Source: Candidatus Shapirobacteria bacterium (GTDB lineage Bacteria > Patescibacteriota > Microgenomatia > UBA12405 > UBA6130). Taken from it: a DNA stretch of 16,451 nt. The notes beneath the pieces are model-generated. The model was given only the letters and a program-made list of their open reading frames with translations, was not told the DNA's origin and made no database searches. The stretch's first letter is position 1; every line of letters starts with the position of its first letter. The DNA is taken from contig JALTFB010000065.1 in NCBI GenBank assembly GCA_027007615.1, positions 1 through 16,451 on the forward strand, written 5' to 3'. A program made the translations under genes and the position numbers. Below, one piece after another: positions 6,497 through 12,529 of the stretch.

Positions 6497-7591
6497 TCAT
6501 ATCTGGCGGTTTAGCCGGCGTCTAAGTTGGCGAGCAAGCTTTTGAAGGGTGACGGTTAAGTAGCGCCCTTGGTTGATGAGGGTAAAGTCGTGATGGTTGC
6601 TGGCTCGCACCTGAGCGGTAATCTTATAGGTGCTCCTGCCGGAGTGGTGGTTTTGGTGGCTAAGAATTAAATTGAGGCGGTTTATTTTATTTTGGAAAAT
6701 TTGCTGCCGTTGGAAAAGGCGCCGGATATAGTTTTGCAACCGGAATTTTTCTTCATAAGGAAGGGTCAATCGGAAACTGAATAACCAGCGGGGTTTTCCT
6801 TGGTGCCGGCTCAGACGCTTTAAGAAATCACGGTAACTTATTAAGCCTGTAATTTGTTGATTAGATGTAGAGATAACTGCCAAACTTCCTACAGGTGCTT
6901 TTAGGAGGCGATGCAAAGCCTGACCGGCAGATTGGTCGTCGGAAATGGTTACTAAGCCGCGGTGGAAAAAATTGGCGATTTGGCGTTGGCCTATAGCTAC
7001 GGTTCTTTTTAGCTTTGGCCGAGATCCGATGGTCGTCAATTGTTTGCTTGTCCGGCGGAGATCATAGCTGCTCATAATACCTTCGGGGCGCTTGTTTCTG
7101 CCGGTTACGATCAGTCGACTGGTCCTTTTCTGGAGCATCAGGTGGCGGGCTTGCGAAACAGTAGCCGTCTTGTTAATAAATACCGCTGGCCGCAGGGTTA
7201 TAGCCGTCGACAATGGAAAAGACATTTCCGGAGCCTTGGCTAATTGGCGCAAAATATCGCGGGCCGTGACGACGCCTTGAAATTTTCCTTCCCTTATAAC
7301 CGGCAATTGGTATAACCGGGATTCGGCCATAAGGCGGGCGGCTTCGGTTAATGACGTGGCGGGCGTTAATAATGGCGGATGGTAAAGAGCTCGTTCCACC
7401 AGTTCATTGGAGCTTGGACGCCTTCGGAGAAGAGAATAGTATAGATTAATTATTCCCAAGAATTGCTGCTTTTTAAAAATAAAAACAACATCGTGCGAAC
7501 TTTGAAGATGGGCTAGAGCTTTTGCCAGCGGCTGTTTTGCGTTTAATCGTTTGTAACCGCTTATGCGTAAAATTTCAGCAACTTTATTCAT
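6497..7591 (-). CDS. four-CBS-domain protein with C-terminal HPF/RaiA-like domain (possible nucleotide-sensing ribosome factor)
   Basis: This 364-residue soluble protein has four CBS-like repeats: about 5-55 (degenerate), 65-120 (PVIREGKFQGVVTARDIL), 128-185 (LIVTGRNKRPEGIMSSYDLR) and 205-265 (LAVISTSNQQITGLISYRDF). CBS pairs usually bind adenosine nucleotides and regulate an attached domain. The last 95 residues are not CBS. They run strand (WLFSFRLTLPY), helix (KFRLQNYIRRLFQRQQ), strand (INRLNLILSHQ), strand (YKITAQVRAS), strand (HDFTLINQGR), helix (LTVTLQKLARQLRRRLNR). That order and the closing helix resemble HPF/RaiA, the factor that parks idle ribosomes. The domain is very basic. ATG 7591 is preferred over TTG 7594. 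The gene ends 14 nt before secE and probably shares its operon. The CBS call is firm; the HPF call is inference. Confidence 0.85.
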   Translation of the reverse strand: MNKVAEILRISGYKRLNAKQPLAKALAHLQSSHDVVFIFKKQQFLGIINLYYSLLRRRPSSNELVERALYHPPLLTPATSLTEAARLMAESRLYQLPVIREGKFQGVVTARDILRQLAKAPEMSFPLSTAITLRPAVFINKTATVSQARHLMLQKRTSRLIVTGRNKRPEGIMSSYDLRRTSKQLTTIGSRPKLKRTVAIGQRQIANFFHRGLVTISDDQSAGQALHRLLKAPVGSLAVISTSNQQITGLISYRDFLKRLSRHQGKPRWLFSFRLTLPYEEKFRLQNYIRRLFQRQQIFQNKINRLNLILSHQNHHSGRSTYKITAQVRASNHHDFTLINQGRYLTVTLQKLARQLRRRLNRQI

Positions 7592-7598
7592 CAACGCT

Positions 7599-7604
7599 AT
7601 ATTA
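7599..7604 (-). promoter_or_regulatory. possible -10 box (TAATAT) of the CBS/HPF-like gene
   Basis: TAATAT on the minus strand ends 7 nt before ATG 7591, the same spacing as other starts in this window. No Shine-Dalgarno and no clear -35 are seen. The divergent 7592-7730 region also carries TGTTAAC at 7667-7673 and 7703-7709 and TGTTAA at 7653-7658, which could be binding sites. Confidence 0.3.
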
Positions 7605-7730
7605 ATAATAGCATATTTTTGAAAAAGCTAAAATTATGCAGCCGGTCTTAAATGTTAAAATGTTTTTGTTAACAGAAAGCATCATGTGTAAGTTAAAAAT
7701 AATGTTAACTCGATTGGGATACTTAATAAA

Positions 7731-9512
7731 ATGAAGTTTGCTAAAATCAATTGGTTTTTTTGGTTAATCGCCTTTATGGGATTTTTTAATCTTTGGACAA
7801 CCCTTTTTCCTCTTCCCCATTACCATTTTTTTAAACTTCTAGACCGGATGATTATCCTTTCTCCAAACCATAGCCGCCCTATTTTGGCAATTTCTGGCTT
7901 ATCGCTCATTTATTTAAGTTTTGGGTTTATCCGCCGCCAGCGGCTGGCTTGGTTCTTGATGGAAATTTTTCTTATTGTTAGCGCCATGCTTCAATTCCAT
8001 CATTACGCTTCAATTTCAGGAGCGGCCATCAATTTGATACTAGCAATTTGGCTTTTACGCCACCGTCGCCAATTTTATGGGCAGGTGATTTCGTTAAGTT
8101 GGTGGCGCAGTTTAGGCTTCTTGGCTTTGGCAAGTTTACTTCTAGTCACCTATGCCAGTTTGATTTTTTGGTTGGCAGCACAATATTTTGACGCTAGATA
8201 TTCATTTGTCGCGGCTAGCAAAATGGTTTTAGCTTCATTTTGGCATTTTCGTTGGTTAGGGCCGAAATTGGGAACGGCCAGAGTGGGCTGGTTTTTTAAT
8301 AGTTTGCCAACCATTTTAGGTTTTTTCCTATTTTACAGCCTTACTCTTCTCTTTAGCGCTGCTAGCTACCAGCAAGAACGGCATCGCCAGCAATGGCAGA
8401 AGGCCTTTCGTGCCATTCGCCGTTACGGCCGTTCCAGCGCCGATTTTTTCAAACTTTGGCCAGCTAATCTCTCTTTTTTCTTTTGGCGCAGGTCACTTAT
8501 CGCTTATTGGCCGCAAGGAGCTAATCTATTAGTTGCTGGTGATCCAGTTGGACCACGAAATGAACGCAAGAACCTCATTCATAAATTTTTAGAATTTAGT
8601 TTCCAGCATGGCCATAACCCTCTTTTTGTGGGCCTTAATGAAAGTAATTTTCGGTTATTGAGACAGCAAGGATTTCGCGGTATTTATATTAGCGATGAAG
8701 CTTTCATAGACCTGCGGCAGCGTTCGGAAGACGTTAAAGATTTACGCAATGTGAAAATTAAATTGGGAAAGCGGCGCGGTTACAGTTTTGAGGTTTGGCA
8801 ACCACCGTTAAAAGAGTCGCAGATAAAAAAGCTACGTCAAGTTTCTGATGCTTGGCTGAAAAATTTAAATCGCAATGATGGAGAGGCAATTTTTGGTTCT
8901 GGATGGATAACTCCCATGATACGGTCAAGCTTCACCCCGGTGATAAAAGATAAGAATGGAAAAGTAATTGCTTTTTTAAGTTTGCAACGATCTTTTCGTC
9001 CCAAGACAATGGTTATTGACTTAATGCGTTACAAAAGCCATTTAGAAAATGGTGCGATGGAATATTTAATAAGTAAAACTTGGGATTGGCTTGGCGACCG
9101 TAATTTCCACTGGTTTGATTTAGGGGCGGCGCCTAGAGCTGGGGCCGTTTTTAGGATGCCGCGGTTTCATTTCCGCCTGAGCAGAAAATCAATTTCTTTC
9201 AAAGCTTGGCAACAGCAATTACGCCAGCTTCCTCGGCGCTCGCTCGAACTGCACCGCCACCTGTGGAATAATGCTGCTGATTTAACCTATTTTAGTTTTT
9301 TAGGCGGTTTTGCCGGTAGTTACCGTGGTTTACGGCATTTCAAAAATAAATTCCAACCTCGTTGGCAACCACGTTATTTGGCATATTATAATTTGGCAAG
9401 TTTGGGTTATGTACTTTGGAGTTGGAGCAGAAAAAAAACTCAATCCGTTCGAGGGGAGGCAAACAAGAGTTATTATTATGATTTTCTTTTAACCCATAAC
9501 AATCCCCATTAA
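7731..9512 (+). CDS. membrane protein of the phosphatidylglycerol lysyltransferase/MprF family (DUF2156, LPG_synthase_C)
   Basis: MprF-type enzymes transfer an amino acid (often Lys or Ala) from aminoacyl-tRNA to phosphatidylglycerol, lowering membrane charge. The 593-residue protein has about six transmembrane helices in its first 215 residues (about 8-27, 47-64, 71-90, 93-108, 126-153, 190-212). A cytoplasmic domain follows, with LLVAGDPVGPRNE (GDPVGP at 270-275), GHNPLFVGLNESN, FLSLQRSF, a DLMRY segment, WFDLGAAPRAG, and the closing YRGLRHFKNKFQPRWQPRYL (531-550), a hallmark of the family. Bacillus MprF has a longer flippase part, so this is the short form. Substrate amino acid and lipid cannot be read from sequence; some DUF2156 proteins act on other acceptors. 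It is divergent from the CBS/HPF-like gene and 48 nt ahead of the ThyX-like gene. Confidence 0.85.
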   Translation: MKFAKINWFFWLIAFMGFFNLWTTLFPLPHYHFFKLLDRMIILSPNHSRPILAISGLSLIYLSFGFIRRQRLAWFLMEIFLIVSAMLQFHHYASISGAAINLILAIWLLRHRRQFYGQVISLSWWRSLGFLALASLLLVTYASLIFWLAAQYFDARYSFVAASKMVLASFWHFRWLGPKLGTARVGWFFNSLPTILGFFLFYSLTLLFSAASYQQERHRQQWQKAFRAIRRYGRSSADFFKLWPANLSFFFWRRSLIAYWPQGANLLVAGDPVGPRNERKNLIHKFLEFSFQHGHNPLFVGLNESNFRLLRQQGFRGIYISDEAFIDLRQRSEDVKDLRNVKIKLGKRRGYSFEVWQPPLKESQIKKLRQVSDAWLKNLNRNDGEAIFGSGWITPMIRSSFTPVIKDKNGKVIAFLSLQRSFRPKTMVIDLMRYKSHLENGAMEYLISKTWDWLGDRNFHWFDLGAAPRAGAVFRMPRFHFRLSRKSISFKAWQQQLRQLPRRSLELHRHLWNNAADLTYFSFLGGFAGSYRGLRHFKNKFQPRWQPRYLAYYNLASLGYVLWSWSRKKTQSVRGEANKSYYYDFLLTHNNPH

Positions 9513-9523
9513 CATTATTTTGC

Positions 9524-9552
9524 TTGTTGTTTATTTTTGAAATTGTTATATT
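9524..9552 (+). promoter_or_regulatory. promoter of the ThyX-like gene (TTGTTG-N17-TATATT)
   Basis: -35 TTGTTG at 9524-9529, 17-nt spacer, -10 TATATT at 9547-9552. The expected start is at about 9559, and the first ATG is at 9561, so the message should be leaderless. No Shine-Dalgarno precedes the ATG. Confidence 0.5.
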
Positions 9553-9560
9553 GGTGATGC

Positions 9561-11174
9561 ATGGTAATGGCGATGAGGCGTTGGAGTCAAAAAGAGAAAA
9601 AAATTTTAAAAAATCATTTTACAAATTTGAACGATAATGTTTTTGGCTTAGTTAACCTTCCGGAAGTTATTAAAGGCACTCTTTTTTCTCGCTATTCGCG
9701 TTCCGGTAAAAATCTGCGCCGGCTTTTTTTGGATGAATTTTGGCGCCATCGGGAACTGCGGCATCTTTGGCGGCAAAATACCTGGAAACATCTCGACGTT
9801 GGCCGAGCGGAGGATTTTTATGAACGGGTCTTGGTTGGCTATGGCGACAATTCGGTGGCGGAATTGGGCGGCGCCCACATTGCATTAGAAAATATCAGTA
9901 TTTTAGCCACTAAACCGTTGGAAGAACACCGCCTGGGGCTCTCGTTTTTGGAGAAATCTACCCGTTATGTTTATTTTGACCGGCGCGACAAGAATGGCGA
10001 TTATTTGTTTTACCGCCCAGCGGAGATTATGAATTCATCTTTTCGTGATGACTATCTCCGAGCTGTCAACTTGCTTTTTGATACTTATTCTCATTTGGTG
10101 CGCGAATTGCAACCCAAACTTAAAAGGCTTATTCCCGGTGATGAAAAGGATCCGGCTTACCGGTTTTCAATTCGTGCCAAAGCTTGCGATTTGGCACGTC
10201 CCCTTTTGCCCTTGGCAGCTCTTGCCAATATGGGCATTTACGCTAATGGCCGGGCTTTTGAATATTTAATTACCACTCTCTTGGCTCATCCTCTCGATGA
10301 GGTGAGAAAAACAGCTTTGGCTATGAATCGAGAATTGCGGAAAATTATTCCCGCTTTCATTAAGCGGGCCACTAGCGAGAAAGGCGAGGTATACCGTAAA
10401 TATTTGCAAAATCGCCGCTGGCAGCTGAAACCTTGGCAGAAACAATGGCAAGGCAAAGAAATTCATAAAAAGCCGCTGGTTAGAATGGTTGATTATGACC
10501 GCTCCGCCGAATCTAAAATTCTTCAATTGATTGCCTATTCGAGGAGTAATCTTTCCTATTCAGAGCTAAAAAGGCGCCTTGCCAAGTTGACTTCTCGGCA
10601 AAAAAAGCAAATTCTGCGCGATTATTTGGCGGGCCGCCAAAATCGTTTTCACAAGCCGGGGCGGGCGCTTGAAGAAGTTTATTTTAGCTTTGAGATTGTT
10701 GCCGATTGGGGCGTTTACAAAGACTTGATGCGCCATCGGGTTTTGACCCGCCATCATCAGACTTTCACCAGCGGCCTTGGCTACCGCATGCCCCCTTATG
10801 TTGAAGTCGCCGGTTTTGCCAAACCCTATCGCCGGGCAATGGAAGTTGCCGCTGCGGCCCAACAAGCCATTGCTAAAAAAATGCCTGTGGCTAGCCAATA
10901 TTTAGTTAACCATGGATCAATCAACCGTTTTTACATTCGTCTTAACCTGCGCGAGGCTGTCCACCTGGTAGAACTTCGCAGCCAGCGGCAAGGCCACCCT
11001 TGGTATCGAGAAGTAGCCCAGGAAATCGGCCGGCAGATAAAGGGCAAGCTGCCAATTTTGGGTAAAATTGTTTTTCCCTTTATGGATGAAAACGACTACG
11101 AATTGGAGCGACTCGGCGCTTTTCGGAAGCTGATAGCTAAAGCGGAAAAATTAGGAGTTGTCCCCTTAAGTTGA
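9561..11174 (+). CDS. tandem ThyX-like protein (two FAD-dependent thymidylate synthase-type domains)
   Basis: ThyX makes dTMP from dUMP using FAD and methylene-tetrahydrofolate and is usually a tetramer of about 220-250 residues. This 537-residue protein holds two ThyX-like units. Unit 1 (about 30-290) has EHRLGLSFLEKSTRY at 122-136, matching the later half of the RHRxxSxNExSxRY signature (S128, E131, S133, R135) but lacking the first Arg and the Asn. It also has the distal ARPLLPLAALAN...EVRKTA segment. Unit 2 (about 310-530) keeps RHR at 391-393 but then reads VLTRHHQTFT, losing Glu and the last Arg. Its distal part is VELRSQRQGHPWYREVAQEI (from 470). Whether it makes dTMP is uncertain; long ThyX-like proteins are known in CPR and some other bacteria. 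ATG 9561 is used; 9567 and 9573 are in-frame alternatives. It overlaps the HAD gene tail-to-tail by 9 nt. Confidence 0.85.
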   Translation: MVMAMRRWSQKEKKILKNHFTNLNDNVFGLVNLPEVIKGTLFSRYSRSGKNLRRLFLDEFWRHRELRHLWRQNTWKHLDVGRAEDFYERVLVGYGDNSVAELGGAHIALENISILATKPLEEHRLGLSFLEKSTRYVYFDRRDKNGDYLFYRPAEIMNSSFRDDYLRAVNLLFDTYSHLVRELQPKLKRLIPGDEKDPAYRFSIRAKACDLARPLLPLAALANMGIYANGRAFEYLITTLLAHPLDEVRKTALAMNRELRKIIPAFIKRATSEKGEVYRKYLQNRRWQLKPWQKQWQGKEIHKKPLVRMVDYDRSAESKILQLIAYSRSNLSYSELKRRLAKLTSRQKKQILRDYLAGRQNRFHKPGRALEEVYFSFEIVADWGVYKDLMRHRVLTRHHQTFTSGLGYRMPPYVEVAGFAKPYRRAMEVAAAAQQAIAKKMPVASQYLVNHGSINRFYIRLNLREAVHLVELRSQRQGHPWYREVAQEIGRQIKGKLPILGKIVFPFMDENDYELERLGAFRKLIAKAEKLGVVPLS

Positions 11175-11936
11175 CAGCAATTTATCAATTATTTCCAATC
11201 CGCCTTTTTCCAGGTGTTTTTTAGTAGCAAACTCAGCTTTAGTGTCTCTGGTGGGATCGGTGCTGACGCTTATGCCTGCCCATTTTGCTAATTCCCAATC
11301 GTTAGAATCGTTGCCTACAGCTAAGACTTGCCGGCCCTGAATTTTTAAAGCAGCAGTTAGTTTTTGCATTCCGAAAGCTTTGGTTAGCCAACGAAAACTG
11401 ATATCAAAAGCTTCCTCATTCCAAAGGCAACTTAATTCGCTCTCTCGCCGATGATGTTGCACAATATCGCAAACCGTGGGGATAAAACGGCGGGCATGGA
11501 GGCTGAGTAAAAATTGTTTTGGCTCGAAAGCAAGCAAATTTTTCTCTTGGGTGATTAATTCCCCCAACTCCCTTTTTATTTCTTTTAGAGTTTGCAGGTT
11601 ATCTTCGCTGAATCGGTAAAATTGCCGCACTTGTCCTTGCCAAAGGCCAAAAATCCCATTTTCGGCGATTAAGGCCACCCGGCTGCTTAAAACCGACTCA
11701 TAAATTCGTGTCAAGTAGATTAGACTCCGTCCGGAAGCAATTACCAACCAATATTTTTCTTGCAGCTTTTGCAATTTTTGCAGAATTTCCTTTGTGGGCA
11801 AGTGTGTTTCCAAAACCAAACGGCCATGCTTATCGCTAATTTTTGTTCCTTTTTCCACCAAAACTCCATCGGAGTCAAAGCATACCATTTTGATTTGTCG
11901 CAGCTTTTCCGGAAGGATTTTATCAACGCCTTTCAT
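11166..11936 (-). CDS. HAD-superfamily (class IIB) phosphatase
   Basis: HAD phosphatases use an aspartate nucleophile and Mg2+. In this 256-residue protein motif I is FDSDGVLV (nucleophile D21, acid D23), motif II ASGR (S68), and motif IV GNDSND (208-213). A lysine for motif III probably lies in the LTKAFGMQKL segment. The insert between motifs II and III, about 85-185, is long enough for a C2 cap, which places it in the Cof/phosphomannomutase/sugar-phosphatase branch. The substrate cannot be told; a sugar phosphate is likely from the family. ATG 11936 has no Shine-Dalgarno; an AAAGGAG lies too far upstream (over 20 nt). Its 3' end overlaps the ThyX-like gene on the other strand. Confidence 0.85.
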   Translation of the reverse strand: MKGVDKILPEKLRQIKMVCFDSDGVLVEKGTKISDKHGRLVLETHLPTKEILQKLQKLQEKYWLVIASGRSLIYLTRIYESVLSSRVALIAENGIFGLWQGQVRQFYRFSEDNLQTLKEIKRELGELITQEKNLLAFEPKQFLLSLHARRFIPTVCDIVQHHRRESELSCLWNEEAFDISFRWLTKAFGMQKLTAALKIQGRQVLAVGNDSNDWELAKWAGISVSTDPTRDTKAEFATKKHLEKGGLEIIDKLLST

Positions 11937-11979
11937 TATTTAATTAAAGCATATTATGCTCCTTTAGCGCAAATGGCCA

Positions 11980-12006
11980 TTGCCAATAGTGTTTATATCT
12001 TATAAT
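11980..12006 (+). promoter_or_regulatory. possible promoter (TTGCCA-N15-TATAAT)
   Basis: A perfect TATAAT at 12001-12006 is preceded by TTGCCA at 11980-11985, but the spacer is only 15 nt. There is no protein gene for about 500 nt downstream, so it would drive the inverted-repeat region and possibly the tRNA pair. Confidence 0.35.
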
Positions 12007-12074
12007 TTATTGTGCAAAGTGGCTTACTTTGGTTAAAACTTCTATTTTGTGTGAACTTAATATGTTTAAATAAC

Positions 12075-12129
12075 CCCGAGGTGCGTAGTGCATTACACCT
12101 CCGAGGTGTTTTGCCCTTTACACCTCGGG
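12075..12129 (+). repeat. interleaved GAGGTG/CACCTC inverted repeats
   Basis: Four half-sites occur in 55 nt: CCCGAGGTG (12075-12083), CACCTC (12096-12101), GAGGTG (12103-12108) and CACCTCGGG (12121-12129). The third and fourth form a 9-bp stem (CCGAGGTGT/ACACCTCGG, 12101-12109 with 12120-12128) with a 10-nt loop. The first and second can form a 6-bp stem with a 12-nt loop. The first and fourth are a perfect 9-bp pair that would enclose the others. The halves can thus pair in alternative ways. No T-run follows, so it is not a simple intrinsic terminator. Confidence 0.7.
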
Positions 12130-12172
12130 AGGGCTGAATAATGGGATATCTTATAGAATGCCAGCGCCATGA

Positions 12173-12238
12173 ATGAAAAAATTTATTAAAGCTATTTTGA
12201 TTAGCTTTGGTCTCGTGGGAACAGCGAGAAGCTTATAA
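12173..12238 (+). other. 21-codon frame resembling a signal peptide start (doubtful)
   Basis: The frame reads MKKFIKAILISFGLVGTARS followed by Leu and stop: two lysines, a hydrophobic core and small residues, as at the start of an exported protein. It could be the remnant of a lost gene, a tiny peptide, or chance. There is no ribosome binding site, and nothing coding follows in the same frame. Confidence 0.12.
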
Positions 12239-12259
12239 CGGCTCGGTTAAGACGCGGCG

Positions 12260-12288
12260 TTGATTTTTCCTTGCCCGGCGGCTAAACT
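12260..12288 (+). promoter_or_regulatory. promoter of tRNA-Leu/tRNA-Gln (TTGATT-N17-TAAACT)
   Basis: -35 TTGATT at 12260-12265, exactly 17 nt, then -10 TAAACT at 12283-12288. The predicted start near 12295 is 4 nt before the mature tRNA-Leu. This well-placed promoter supports TAAACT as a working -10 box in this genome. Confidence 0.6.
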
Positions 12289-12298
12289 ACAAGTAATC

Positions 12299-12383
12299 GC
12301 CGCGGTGGTGGAATTGGCAGACACGCAGCTCTCAAAAAGCTGTCTTCTTTTCGAAGGTGTGGGTTCGACTCCCACCCGCGGCA
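12299..12383 (+). tRNA. tRNA-Leu (anticodon CAA)
   Basis: Acceptor GCCGCGG/CCGCGGC with discriminator A. D arm of the Leu type (GTGGAATTGGCAGACAC). Anticodon stem CAGCT/AGCTG with loop CTCAAAA (anticodon CAA, reads UUG). Long variable arm with CTTC/GAAG stem, as expected for class II tRNAs. T stem GTGGG/CCCAC with loop TTCGACT. CCA is not encoded. It is 5 nt ahead of tRNA-Gln and probably in one transcript. Confidence 0.95.
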
Positions 12384-12388
12384 CTTGA

Positions 12389-12459
12389 TTGGGGGTCGTC
12401 TAATGGTAGGACAGTGGCCTCTGAAGCCATCAATCGTGGTTCGAATCCACGCCCCCGAA
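12389..12459 (+). tRNA. tRNA-Gln (anticodon CTG)
   Basis: Acceptor TTGGGGG/CCCCCGA, whose first pair U1-A72 is typical of glutamine tRNAs. D stem GTCT/GGAC. Anticodon stem GTGGC/GCCAT with loop CTCTGAA (anticodon CTG, reads CAG). T stem CGTGG/CCACG with loop TTCGAAT. Discriminator A, CCA not encoded. The variable loop has only 4 nt. Confidence 0.93.
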
Positions 12460-12494
12460 CAAAACATTCTAGAGGCGAGTTATAAAAGTTAAAG

Positions 12495-12523
12495 TTGAAA
12501 AAAAATTGCCGTGAGAATAAACT
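12495..12523 (+). promoter_or_regulatory. promoter of prs (TTGAAA-N17-TAAACT)
   Basis: -35 TTGAAA at 12495-12500, spacer of 17 nt, -10 TAAACT at 12518-12523. The predicted start falls on or next to the A of the prs ATG at 12530, implying a leaderless mRNA. Confidence 0.6.
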
Positions 12524-12529
12524 AATGTT

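Larger units (their letters stand above)
11937..12298 (+). other. 362-nt gene-free region with promoter and inverted repeats
   Basis: No convincing protein gene is seen on either strand. From left to right it holds GCATATTATGC (11949-11959, near-palindrome before the HAD gene), a plus-strand TATAAT at 12001, a cluster of GAGGTG/CACCTC inverted repeats (12075-12129), a 21-codon frame starting MKKFIKAILISFG (12173-12238), two small hairpins (12188-12208 and 12211-12229) and the tRNA-Leu promoter (12260-12288). The plus-strand promoter with downstream structure would suit a small RNA of about 200 nt, but it does not match 6S, 4.5S, tmRNA or RNase P RNA by their conserved cores. Confidence 0.5.

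Noticed and set aside
12205..12232. T-box-like sequence GTGGGAACAGCG
   Set aside because: It only partly matches the T-box bulge and has no specifier stem or terminator; it lies before tRNAs, not a synthetase.
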